A stretch of 64,000 bases of DNA from Larix kaempferi. Its lineage: Eukaryota; Streptophyta; Pinopsida; Pinales; Pinaceae. Below the pieces are notes generated by a model. The model made no database searches. It was not told the DNA's origin and saw nothing but the letters and a program-made list of their open reading frames with translations. The translations under genes and the position numbers were made by a program. Where the stretch lies: the NCBI GenBank assembly GCA_027924585.1, contig BSBM01001441.1, positions 496,001-560,000 on the forward strand, given 5' to 3'. This document shows, one piece after another, positions 1 through 10,520 of the stretch (the stretch's first letter is position 1; the number at the start of each line of letters is the position of its first letter).

Positions 1-440
1 TGGAGCTCGTTTAACCATGATGATAAGAACAATCATCTCCCAACCATAGACAAAGCTATTTGTCTCCCCCGAGCTCAGACCTTCTAATAGAGAACGATGT
101 ACATCCAGATAGTAGTAGCGCAAACCCAAGAAAACAAGTCAGAAACTTCTCCAATAGTGGAGAACCCCAAAAAACCAGTCTCTTAACTGTAGTAGCGAAC
201 CTCTCTTGGTTAGAGTTCCTGACATGTCAACCATGTTTATATTTACGAAAATATTATTTATCTCTTTTTCTTCCAAGTGAATAAAAATGGTTATAATTAT
301 TAAATAAGTGAGAAATACTTAAACATGGAAAACAAAGGGTGACAGGTACTTCTGCATAGGCTAAGTGTTTGGCATGCAGGTGTCATCCAGGAGACCTCTC
401 AAACTTAGGAGTTTCACTTTAGTTAAGTGAATTATTAAAG
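1..440. repeat. Fragment of dispersed repeat; left flank of copia element
   Basis: The first ~110 bases share a block with 10,046-10,140: both carry the words CTCCCAACCATAGACAA and CCCCCGAGCT in the same order, followed by an ACCTT word. This marks a dispersed repeat family, probably a retroelement piece, of which two members lie in the window. The reading frame at 60-284 has no recognisable domain and is probably chance. From about 110 to 440 I see no gene. The copia LTR starts close to 445. Confidence 0.4.
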
Positions 441-444
441 TGAA

Positions 445-936
445 TGTTATTTTGTAATTACTTTATGTAAAGTGAGGGCCCATGGTATTTGGTGGTCCGT
501 GGTATTGGCCCCAAGTATTTGGATATTGTAATAGTATAAGAGGCAACCTAAGTGAGAGGAAGGAGAGAGAACAAAGACAATAGTCACACAGTAGTTGGAG
601 GACATTCAATGAAGTGTGCTGGGCAAGGTTTGAGGCTTGGATGAAGGGGCAGTGAGAGTTAGTAATCAGCAAGATCGAAGGACTGATCTTGAGGTTTGAT
701 AGCTTTTGTCATTGTATTTTCCTCAGTGGGCCATTTTCCTAGGGAGAGAGCACGAGGGTTCTGTTGGTTGGTTTTTCCCCAGCTGGGGGTTTCCAGGGTA
801 AATCCATTGTTAAATGTGTGATTGGTTTCTTGAGTTTCTCCATTGCATTTTTGTTGTAGATCTAGTGTATTTTTCAATAATACTTGTGTAGATTTTTCGA
901 GCTGATAAATTGGGTCTAGATCTAAGAAAATCAACA
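445..936 (+). repeat. 5' LTR of copia element
   Basis: Starts with TGTTAT (445; an alternative TG lies at 441) and ends with CA at 936, immediately before the primer-binding site. Length is about 490 bp, normal for plant copia LTRs. A TATA-like word, AGTATAAGAGG, near 533-543 could be the U3 promoter. The last ~35 bases recur near 4,120-4,157 as the end of the 3' LTR. Confidence 0.75.
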
Positions 937-954
937 TGGTATTAGAGCCAGCTT
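937..954 (+). other. Primer-binding site (initiator tRNA-Met type)
   Basis: TGGTATTAGAGCC directly follows the LTR end. It differs at one position from the consensus TGGTATCAGAGC, complementary to the 3' end of plant initiator tRNA-Met, which primes minus-strand synthesis in most plant LTR elements. The change is C to T, like several of the stop-forming changes further in. Confidence 0.85.
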
Positions 955-2043
955 CGGTTTGAAGTAAATCACATTTGATGGGTTGGCAAGATTTACGAGA
1001 GGAAGAAAAAAATTAGAGAAGTACTATACGAACACGGTACAGGTCGTACGAATGCTGTATCATTGTACGATTGAGTGGATTAGCTGGGGGACAAGTCGTG
1101 GTATCTTTTGAGGCAGAGTTGCATGATCTGGGTGCAAGCGGAAGTCGTGGCCGTGGTCTCGATTGGACTGGAGATCCATGGGGAAGGGGTCGAGAGGCCA
1201 TTGGATCGGGCTCGCAGGGAGATCGCTGGAGATCGTGGAGCTGTTGGCGCCAGACCTAAGGTTTAGTCTTGGCTACTCGAAAGGAGGAAATTGGGTTCTG
1301 TAAGTTGCGTAGAGGCAACACGAACTAGCAACAGACTGTGTAGGCACCACCAGTGGCTGTCAAGAGGGTAGTAGCTGCGTGAAAGTCATGTCGGGAGGCT
1401 GTTGAGACAGTGACGCAACCAATATATTAGGGGACATCTCGGAGCTAGGGGAGCCAAAGCTAGATCGGGTTGCAGACAAGCCGCGAGATGGATGTGGATG
1501 CTAGGTAACCAGTAGAGTGATGCATGTGGGTGAAGGAACCAGAAGCACAGACTGACAGCCAAGTAGCCGAGAACAATTGCAAAGGTGCGATAGAATGCAG
1601 GAAGATTGTGGACTTAGCTTGCAGAAGAGACGGCTTTGGGAACTAAGTGGAATGGGATTGTTGCATAGCTGTCGACGTGAGCATTGCCAGGCATCCGCCA
1701 ACTGAGTGGGAAGTGCAGTCGCTATTGTGATGGATGAGACAGGCTTAACGTTGAAAGAAAGACATGGCCGTCAGAGAGAAAAAGAAGATGGCTGTAGCAG
1801 CCGCTAGTACCTGCTCAACCACCATACTAGCTAGCCACTAGGGCAGATCTATGCAAGCCATCGAGTGAGTCAACACAGCCACCGGGCAAGCTTGGGCAAA
1901 AGTGCCCAGAAAAGCTACGGGAAGGCCTTCGGCAGGGGGGACAGTAAAATTCAGGGTAGGTATGAAAACTTCAAGCAGCCCCAGGTAGTTTTCGGGTAGA
2001 TGCTAAAGGACTTCGTGTTGCATTTGTTGATGGCCAAGTTCTA
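955..2043 (+). pseudogene. Degraded gag region of copia element
   Basis: By position this is the 5' leader, gag and protease of the element. No frame stays open long enough to show a zinc knuckle or the protease D-S/T-G motif. The base composition is unusually G-rich for the window. Homology is inferred from position only. Confidence 0.5.
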
Positions 2044-2541
2044 ATGTGGCCAAGAGGAAAGACAATGAATGATGCAACAGTAATTGGAGAGCAAGAGGGA
2101 GGCCTGTACAAGTTAAAAGGACAACCAGAACAAGCATTGGTTCATGACTCCATGGAACCAAGCGAATTATGGCATAGAAGGCTTGCACATGTACATTATA
2201 GAGCACTACCAATTGCAAGCAAAGCAGTATCAGGTCTACCAGAAATTCAAACAAAGTATGAAAGCATTTGCAAGGGATGTGCACAAGGGAAGAATGTTAA
2301 GAAGTTATTTCCTAGCAGTGAAAGAAAGGCAAAAGGAATCTTGGAGATAATTCACTCAGATGTGTGTGGCCCCATGTCTTCCAGCTCCTTAAGTGGGTAT
2401 GTATACTATGTTTCCTTCATAGATGATTTTTCTCGTAAGACATGGATTTATTTCTTGAAAGGCAAAGATGAAGAGTTTAGCAAATTCAAGGAATTCAAAG
2501 CCTTGTTCAAACCTCATATTGAACCACAAGAACCTATATAA
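2044..2541 (+). pseudogene. Copia GAG-pre-integrase and truncated integrase
   Basis: The 165-codon frame holds a GAG-pre-integrase/HHCC zinc-binding segment (LWHRRLAHVHYRAL about residues 39-52, then CKGCAQGK about residues 77-84), followed by the start of the rve integrase core (HSDVCGPM, first catalytic Asp, then FIDDFSRKTWIYFLKGKDE). The core then stops. The second catalytic Asp and the Glu of the D,D-E triad are missing, and the sequence jumps to the linker that precedes RT. A short direct duplication of AACCACAAGAACCTATA at about 2,522-2,560 sits at this junction and probably records the deletion. In life the protein would insert element cDNA into host DNA. This copy cannot. Confidence 0.85.
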
Positions 2542-2557
2542 TAGAACCACAAGAACC

Positions 2558-4012
2558 TATAGATCCACCTCGTGAGAAGAACTCCCACAAGAGAAGACCA
2601 GCATGGGCACGTGAAGCAATACAAGATGCAGAGAAGTATGGTGCTCTAGATGGGGCACTCAGAGAAAGCACGAGATCCAGACCATACTGCAACTATGTGG
2701 CCCTACTATGCGACATCATTGATAAAGAACCTTCGAACTATGAGGAAGCAACAGAAAAGAAAGAATGGAAGGATGCCATGATTGAAGAGTACCAATCGAT
2801 TATGAAGAATGATGTTTGGGAGATAGTTTCGAGACCAGAAGGGAAGTCTGTTGTGACTTCAAAATGGATCTACAAGATCAAGCATGTTGTAGATGGTAGC
2901 ATCAAAAAACACAAGGCAATATTTGTAGCACGTGGCTTCTCCTAGAAAGAAGAAGGCATAGACTACGAGGAGGCATTTGCATCTGTAGCAAGATACACTT
3001 CCATAAGATCTATACTTGCTTTAGCCGCAGTAATGAAATGGAAGGTACACCAGATGGACGTCAAGACAACATTCTTGAATGGTGTAGTCGAAGAGGAAGT
3101 GTATGTGGATGAGCCACTGGGATTCGAGACACATGACATACAGACTCATGTGTGCAAGCTTAAGAAAGCCTTGTATGGTTTGAAGCAGGCACCCAGGACA
3201 TGGTACAACAGGATGGACAATTTTCTGATGAGCTTAGGATTTACCAAGAGTAAAGCAGATACCAACCTCTACTTCAAGGTTGAGAGCGGAAGACCATTAA
3301 TATTACTGCTATATGTAGATGACCTGTTCTTAACAGGAGAGGATAAGCTCATTGCATAAACAAAGAGAAGGCTTGCCGCAAAATTCGAGATGAAGGACCT
3401 GGGAATGATGCACTACTTCTTAGGTATGGAGGTGTGGCAGAGTTCAGATGCGATTTTCCTTGGTCAAGGAAAGTATGCAGTGGAGATTCTGAAGAGGTTC
3501 GGAAAGATGGACTGCAAGGCAATGGCCACACCAATGGCATCGAATTTGAAGCTATTGTGTGATGCTTTTTCAAAGACAGTTGATGCCACGATGTACATGC
3601 AGATGATTGGTTCGTTAATGTACTTGACGAACATGAGACCGGACATATGCTTTGCTGTGAACACCCTGAGCCAGTTCCTGACAGATCCGAGACATGTTCA
3701 CCTGATTGCTGCAAAGCATATATTGAGGTACCTAAAGGGTACAATTGAGTATGGGCTCAAATATGCGACGAATCAGAAGATTAACTTGCATGGTTATGTT
3801 GATTCAGATTGGGCAGGTAGTGCCACATACAGGAAGAGCACTTCGGGATGCTGCTTCAGTTTGGGATCCGGTATGATATCTTGGTTTAGCAGGAAGCAGT
3901 TAAGTGTGGCACTGAGTACAGCCGAAGTAGAGTATATTGCAGCCTGTTTGGCTAGTTGTGAGGCAGTGTGGCTTTGGAAGCTACTGTCAGATTTATTTGA
4001 TGTCGAGTTATG
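2558..4012 (+). pseudogene. Copia reverse transcriptase-RNase H (broken)
   Basis: Three consecutive frames make one RVT_2-type reverse transcriptase plus Ty1 RNase H. Landmarks: SKWIYKIKHVVDGS (fingers), QMDVKTTFLNG (palm, first Asp), ALYGLKQAPRTWY, LLYVDDLFLTG (YVDD active site, about 3,307-3,340), MKDLGMMHYFLGMEV, DPRHVHLIAAKHILRYLKGT, DSDWAGS (RNase H) and ALSTAEVEYIA (RNase H Glu). Stops at about 2,943 (TAG where family members have Gln) and 3,357 (TAA, again Gln) are explained by single C-to-T changes. After WLWKLLSDLFDVEL the frame runs into LTR sequence, so the RNase H C-terminus is deleted. Confidence 0.92.
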
Positions 4013-4157
4013 GTTTCCCCGAAGAAATTTCTTGTGTTCTTGTGTATTGCTGTGCTTGTCTATTGTTCAGATTAAAGGTCTAACATAATTGAATTAAAGT
4101 GCAAACACTAAGAATTATTCGGGCTGATAATCGGGTCTAGATCTATGAAAATCAACA
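4012..4157 (+). repeat. Truncated 3' LTR of copia element
   Basis: The stretch begins with GTTTCCCC, resembling about 788 of the 5' LTR, and ends GGGTCTAGATCTATGAAAAT then CAACA, matching the last bases of the 5' LTR. Only the U5-proximal part remains. The polypurine tract and U3 are absent. Confidence 0.7.
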
Positions 4158-6706
4158 CTTATGACATATTAATTATTTAGTACACTTTGAATAGTGCATT
4201 ATCTAAACGGGCTAACCGTTTCCCTCAGATTAATCAAATAAAAGATAGAAGTTGTGAACTTGTATTAAATCTGCTATTGTAAGTTTGGGAGATGGTGTTT
4301 CATTAAAATCCATCGATGAAAGCTTGTACATGATTTTGATGTTTCCTCTTTTCGGAGGATCTCTAGTTTCTCAAGCTAAATTGTATACTCATCTACACAG
4401 TTTAGCTAGATACAAAATGGAATTGAATTTGTTAAATGGACAAACAGGTAGGATTCTTCGTCTACAGTTTTTTTATACAACTATCACCATATTGAGAACT
4501 ACCACTCATCATACTAATAGTAATTTTGATTGAGAATATTACGTGGTCCTTCAAATGCAGAATTAATCTGAGTTATCTATTGAAAGTGTTTTCTCAGTTG
4601 TGGCTTTATTATAATACTATTGTGGATTCGCTCTCAATGATATCATGTAGGACTTGTTCTTTAAAGGTTTGCAAAATATGCAGAATAGTTTATACTGTTT
4701 GCATTTTTTTTGTGCTGCTAGGTTGTTAATAATAAATATCAAGTCTTGTATTTCTTTTTGAGATTGTGAGAGTCGTGCTTAGATGATATAGATTTTTATA
4801 GGAGTGGCCTTTGCAATTTCACTATGTATTCTTATGTATTGAGCAGTCCCGTTGACCTACTTTTGGTCATTTGTTGTACATTAGAGCAGTCCTGTTGACT
4901 TAATTTTGGTCATTTGTTGGACATTAATTAATTAATCTTATCTATCTGCTTGGCAGGTATGCAATTCAAGAAATATTCCTCTAGCCAAAGTTCCACAAAA
5001 GTTCCATTTTCATACAGAAGAGATATTTCTGACTCATTGAGGAGCATATTGTCAAGCTTTTGCACAGGTATTCTGATGCTAATGTTTGGCCATATTTGTC
5101 ATTTCTGTACCTTTGGATCTCTGTTGGAAGATTTTAGACTGAATGTTTTATTTTTCTTGTTATTCTACCAAAACATGTGCATCTCTACCCATTGAATTCC
5201 AAGCTAATGTGATGATCAGTGAAATAGGTATTGCAAATTTGCATGTCAATTGATTTGAAGATTGTTGTCTTCTAGTTGTCGAACCACTCCCTGAAGTTTA
5301 CGATAATAACACTTGTATGCACTTTTTTCTTTCTTTCAATTGATAGATCCTATGTTTACTTAGTTGATTCTTTATTTCAAAAGAGTGCTTCCTTGAGGGT
5401 TTGTCTTGATTTCTTACTTTTGTTGATAAACCATGTGGGACTCCACAGCCTCCAGAGATACAAACATGGCCCCATCTTAAATAGCATCTGATCTTTACAC
5501 ATGGGTACAATGAACAGACTCCTATCATGAGCAACATGAACATGTTGTGGAAAGGTCCATGTGTAAGAAGCTTTGTTTCTTATCTTATTCCTATCACATT
5601 GGTAGAGGTATTCAATTGTTAAGCTATAAATGTACGATTAGGAAGGAAATTCTTTCTGCATAGTTTGTATATAGATCTGCGATGTACCTTATCTTAGTCA
5701 CAGAATGCCTTAGGCATTCATAGATAAGGAACAAGGCCATACCTAATTTAAGAAATAAATTGATGAAATTAGCTGTTATAGTTCAGGAATAACATTTCAA
5801 TACTGGAACAAGCTGGGAAACATTTCCTAGATGTTTTTGTTTTTCTCCTTGGGAAAATATCGTAATTTTATTCATTAAAAGATAAAATTACAGGCCATAG
5901 ATTCAGTCAAGCATTTCTGAAAACATCAAATGAGGTGCAAATACACCACTCTTCAGTGAAAAATACCGAACTCACAAGTCCTAAAAACTACATAACTCTG
6001 GTTTTTCAAAAAGAATCAAAACAGTTCCACAGACTTCTTCACATATAGATCCAGAATTAAACCTATTAGTAGCTTATATGTTGTCGTACACAGAGCTGAA
6101 GAAAAACCTTCAACAGATTGCCCCCCTAGGGCTCTTAAGCAACATAAAAATAATATGACAGAAAGTTTAATGTCCCAAAGATCCCATATCAGAAAAAAGA
6201 TGAATGCAAATATTCAGAAATTTGATCATTCTTGCATTCATGGATACGGCATGAACCTGGTTCCAGCTGCAGACTTTCCTTAGAGAGATCATCCATCTCT
6301 TCATTCTTTTTGCTATTAATGTGATGAAATTGAATTAAAATGGTTTTGAGCTATATCTCTTTTATTTTATTTAATTTGTATTTGGTGGAATCAGTAACTA
6401 GGCCGTGCTTATATTTGCGTGACATGGTGTTGATTCCGGTCTGTTGCCACTATAACCTCCAGGCATGCTCATGTTGCCCCATGCTTGGAACACAAGACTA
6501 GCCGAGGTTTGTACCAACAACGTTGCAAGGAATGCCTTAACAGTGCACCCTATCGCCAACTGATCTACATATTAGATCATTATGTATTACCATTCACTCT
6601 AGAGCTCATTATCTCCACATTCTCTGTACCTATTAACAAATACTGCACTGAATTCCACAGACAAATCAATAATGTTTGACACAAAATGTTAATCTTTTTC
6701 TCTTTG
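4158..6706. other. AT-rich non-coding stretch with two weak exon-like segments
   Basis: No recognised gene. Segment 4,284-4,447 keeps one frame open and ends ACAAACAG before GTAGG, like an exon with a donor. Segment 4,957-5,067 (111 nt) has one open frame, preceded by CTGCTTGGCAG (acceptor-like) and followed by CACAG then GTATTC (donor-like). I do not recognise either peptide, so these may be exons of an unknown plant gene or chance. The rest looks like intron or intergenic plant DNA. Confidence 0.3.
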
Positions 6707-6726
6707 GAATTCGGTGCAGTGTGTCA

Positions 6727-7125
6727 CAAGTCTGATCTACTAAGAAGTTTTGAGTCGGGCTCTACTCGATATATAAACCTAGAGGGAGCTGGTCGTTTTT
6801 GAGGCGACCAAAGATGGAGTCCATCGAGAAGAATGAAGAAAACCAAAGGGTGCTTGGGAACTAAATTTGGAATAGAATAAGGAAAACATAGGAGAGAGAA
6901 GGGTTGGAAGAAAAAAGGGAAAAATGAGGTTATATTTATTGGGTTTTACAGTTGACTAAGTGACATAGGGCTTTAGATTTACTAGGCTAATTCAATTAGT
7001 TCTAAGACACGAATATCATTAACAACAAATAAAGAAAAGAAGGGCAACCTAGCTAGGATTAAATGGTTGTTTAACTAATCTGGGGTTCTAGCGTATTAGC
7101 AAAATCCACATAACTCTTACCAACA
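6727..7125 (+). repeat. Dispersed repeat R1, copy 1
   Basis: About 400 bp closely matching 8,673-9,072 in direct orientation. Shared words include GAGTCGGGCTCTACTCGATA, AAACATAGGAGAGAGAAGGG and GGGGTTCTAGCGTA. Function unknown. It belongs to the repeat field that fills 6.7-15.15 kb. Confidence 0.75.
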
Positions 7126-7127
7126 AC

Positions 7128-8550
7128 TAGTCTGGTCTAGTAAGAAGTCGTCTCGAGTTGGGTTCCTTTTGGAGTCATCAACCTAGAGGGAGCCAGTTAT
7201 TTTCGGGGCCGCCAAAGATGGAGTCCACGGAGAAGATAGAAGAGACCTAACCGGTGGCTGGGAACTAAATTGTTGGAAAACATCAAGAAACCTTAGGAGA
7301 CAAAGCGATTAGAAGAGAAGAGGACAAAAAGAAAGAAGGTATATTTATTGGGTTTTACAGTCGATTAAGTGACCTAGGGCCCTAGAGTTACTAGTGTAAT
7401 TCAATTAATTCTAAGCCCCAAGTAGAATTAACAATAGATTAAGAAAATCCCACAGGGGTGTAGCTCAACCGACGATTCGCTTGATATGAAGGAAATGTTG
7501 TACATGGAGGTCACGAGTTCAAATCACTACAGCTTTCCCGTGCCCCATGCATGCACGCTGTGTGGGTGCACCTAGCAGTATAGTGGTAGCAGACGGGATT
7601 GGATCCCTGGACCTCGTGTAACGCGAGTACTAGCCCCATCCCAGTTGTCAATTCCCCTAGTTACAAAAAAAAAAATAGATTAAGAAAAGAGGGAAACCTG
7701 GCCAGTCCTTTTCGAGTAAAGCAAAGATGGAATCCACCTAGAAGAGTGAAGAGAACCGAAGGGTGGTTGGGAAGTAAATCTTAGGATAAAATCAAGAAAC
7801 CTTGTGAGAGATAATGGGAGGGAAGGACGGAAGGGAGTTATTTTAATTATGGGTTTTTAGTTGATTATGGTAATTCAATTATTTCTCAGCCAAAAGTTGA
7901 ACCAACACCAGAATGAGAAAAGAAGGGCAATCCAACTGGGATTATGTAGTTGTTTAAACTAAACGAGGGCCATAGAATATCAGGGAAATTTAGTCAGTTC
8001 TTACCAGCGACTACAATTAAGAAGAAATTTACAATAGAGAGGCAAGCTAAGTGAAGTCAACCTATCAAGGACGTCGAGAGTTAAAAAATGGAAAAGATAC
8101 GGTGAACAATAGAAGGAAAAAGGCAAGATGTGGTGATGTTTGGAAAAATCTAGTTAAGGAAAGAGGTGGGAGTTGTTCAGTGAACGACCCCATAGCTGCA
8201 GTTTATGGGACTCGACAAGGAACAATATTGTCTGGATGAAAGAAGCGAATGAAGCGGGGGAACGACCAGTCTAATCTACTAAGAAGTCGTCTCGAGTCGA
8301 GCCCTACACGAGACATCAACCTAGAGGGAGCTAACCACAAACTAGGGTTAAGTAGTTGTTTAAACTAAACTAGGGCTCTAGAATATTGGGGAAATTTACT
8401 CATTTCTTACCAACGACTATAATTAACTAGAAATTTACAATGGAGAGGGAAGCTAGGTTAACACAAAATATCGAGGACGTAGAGAGTGAAAAATTGGAGA
8501 CAATAGTGTGAACAAGGGAAGGCAAGAGACAAGATGTGGAGATGCTTGGG
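7128..8550 (+). repeat. Long repeat R2, copy 1 (with SINE inside)
   Basis: The block runs AGTAAGAAGTCGTCTCGAG, SINE, GCAAAGATGGAATCCACC, GGGCAATCCAACTGGG, AAACTAGGGTTAAGTAG and GACAAGATGTGGAGATGCTT. The same order recurs at about 11,355-12,715 and 13,737-15,153. It is not recognised as a known element. Frames within it translate to related peptides with KARxGDxWKNLVKERGG, but stops differ between copies. Confidence 0.75.
7448..7675 (+). mobile_element. tRNA-derived SINE, copy 1, with target-site duplication
   Basis: The 5' end is tRNA-like: GGGGTGTAGCTCAACC resembles a pol III A box, and GGTCACGAGTTCAAATC about 40 bp later resembles a B box. The body is about 215 bp and ends CCCCTAGTTAC followed by an A11 tail. 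The flanking target-site duplication is AATAGATTAAGAAAA at 7,433-7,447 and 7,674-7,688, which proves insertion by target-primed reverse transcription. It encodes no protein and would depend on a LINE for movement. Confidence 0.88.
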
Positions 8551-8672
8551 AAAATCTAGTGAAGGAAAGAGGCGGGGATTGTTCAGAGAAAGACACCATA
8601 GTTGTCGCCTACTGGATTCGAGAAGGAACAATATTGTGTAGAGAAAAGAAAACGATGGAGAGGGGAAATGAC

Positions 8673-9072
8673 CAGTCTGATCCAGTAAGAATTTTCGAGT
8701 CGGGCTCTACTCGATACATAAACCTAGTGGGAGCCAGTCGTTTTCGAGGAACCAAATATGCAGTCCATCGAGAAGAATTAAGAAAACCAAAGGGTGCTTG
8801 GGAACTAAATTTTTGGATAGAATAAGGAAAACATAGGAGAGAGAAGGGTTGGAAGAAAAAAGGACAAAATGAGGTTATATCTATTGGGTTTTACAGTTGA
8901 CTAAGTGACATAGGTCCCTCGATTTACTAGGCTAATTCAATTAGTTCTAAGCCGCAAATATAATTAACAACAAATAACAAAAAGAAGGGCAAGCTAACTA
9001 GAATTAAATAGTTGTTTAACTAATATGGGGTTCTAGCGTACTAGCAAAATCTACATAGCTCTTACCAACAAC
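8673..9072 (+). repeat. Dispersed repeat R1, copy 2
   Basis: Direct-orientation partner of 6,727-7,125. Here it directly follows R2 copy 1. A 105-codon frame (8,508-8,825) spans the R2/R1 junction. It shows no known domain. Confidence 0.75.
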
Positions 9073-10045
9073 CACAATTCACAATAAACTTACAATAATG
9101 AGGGACACTAATTCATTTCAACCTATCCATTACCTTTCCTGAGCTTACTAACCAAAATGAACTCACTAGAAAATGTGTTGATGTCAATTTCAGAATATGA
9201 GAGCCGCCATAGGCTTCCTACAAACTTTTACTACGATCAAACGAATCTGTACACGCTACTACGCCTCCCTACAAAATAGACTTGATCCAGATCTCTGATA
9301 AAATGCAATAAAAACACCTAGTTCTAACAATATAAATGAATAGGAAACAAAATAAATGAGATCCATGTACTTATCCAACTACAAAAGACGATAATGTAGA
9401 AGATCCGCGATGCATGTCAAGGATGGTAGTGTCCTCGCCAAAGAAAGCTATGTATCGACAACACAAGTGTTCGATGTTTTCATCTATAAGCTACGCGATT
9501 GTGACATCTGTTGTTAGAGAAAGATAACAAACGAAAAAATGTGACGACGCGGAGTGAAAGAGACGAGAGCATACGAGAGAACTAGCAAAGGCGAGAGGCA
9601 AGAGGTGGAGATGTTGAGGAAAATCTAGTGAAGGAAAGAGGTTGTTTAGTATTCGACACCCCAAACAAAGTCTATGCGATGCGAAAAGGAACACTATTCC
9701 AAATAGAAAAAAAGTGGAAAAGGGGGAGAAATGGCCAGTCTAATTTAGTAATAATTCGCCCAGAGTCGGGTCCTGCTCTAGACATCAACCTAGATGGAGC
9801 CAGTTGTTTTTAAGGAAACCAAAGACAAAGAAGGGAACTGAATTTTACGATAAAATCAAGAAACCTTATCAGATAGAAAGGGAAGAAATGACAAAAGGGA
9901 GTTATAAAAATTATTCGTTTACAGTTGATTATGGTAATTTGTTGAGTTTTTAGGGCACTTACAGTTCTTTTAAAAACTGAACCATAAAAGCTACTAGACC
10001 ACATGAAGATAACTATTGCATAGGTAAGACAATGATTATGGAGGT
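9073..10045. other. Repeat-field filler without recognised gene
   Basis: 9,268-9,316 matches, in inverse orientation, the loop of the foldback at 12,776-12,824 (shared words around GATCCAGATCTCTGATA). 9,590-9,800 contains diverged pieces of R2 (GAAAATCTAGTGAAGGAAAG, then GGAGCCAGT). 9,835-9,945 is another diverged fragment with GATAAAATCAAGAAACCTT. No coding potential is seen. Confidence 0.4.
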
Positions 10046-10520
10046 GGTTTAACCACAGTGATGATCTATCACCTCCCAACCATAGACAATGCAAAACCAT
10101 CGTCACCCCCGAGCTAGCACCTTTCATCATGTAATAGATTCCAACATCATTACGTCATAGCATCTTGACACAAACGCGCCAAGATAGAGAAGGATGATAT
10201 GCCCTAACAAGATACTCCACTTACATAGCGAGCTCTAGAGGAACAAACCTCAAGTTTAGCAAAACTTGTAGACAAGAAGATCAAGATAGCGTATCCCTAG
10301 AGCAAGATACAAGATACCAAAGAAGTGCATCTGAGCAATGAGAATAACTCTTCTTATATATAGACCGTTAAGAGGAGGAGCAAGTCATGATTCTGAACTT
10401 GGGCCGACTCACAACAAAGGAGGGTCACACGTAGGCTAGGTTTCCCTCATCACAACATCTCCTCTAGGAACATGACACATGGCATATGGACCGCCAACAA
10501 GACCACCAATGCAACCTCAA
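10046..10520. repeat. Dispersed repeat related to window start, then LTR-like DNA
   Basis: 10,046-10,140 shares CTCCCAACCATAGACAA and CCCCCGAGCT with the first 100 bases of the window. 10,141-10,520 is free of ORFs and contains TATATATAG near 10,355, so it could be a retroelement LTR. No ends could be fixed. Confidence 0.35.

Larger units (their letters stand above)
445..4157 (+). mobile_element. Degenerate Ty1/copia LTR retrotransposon
   Basis: The order 5' LTR, primer-binding site, gag remnant, GAG-pre-integrase/integrase, reverse transcriptase, RNase H and 3' LTR remnant is that of a Ty1/copia element on the plus strand. The two LTR ends share the words GGGTCTAGATCTA and GAAAATCAACA. The element is clearly dead: gag is unreadable, the integrase core is truncated, in-frame stops occur at about 2,541, 2,943 and 3,357, and a deletion joins RNase H directly to the 3' LTR. 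An intact element of this kind is around 5 kb; about 3.7 kb remain. No convincing 5-bp target-site duplication is visible at the ends. Confidence 0.9.
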
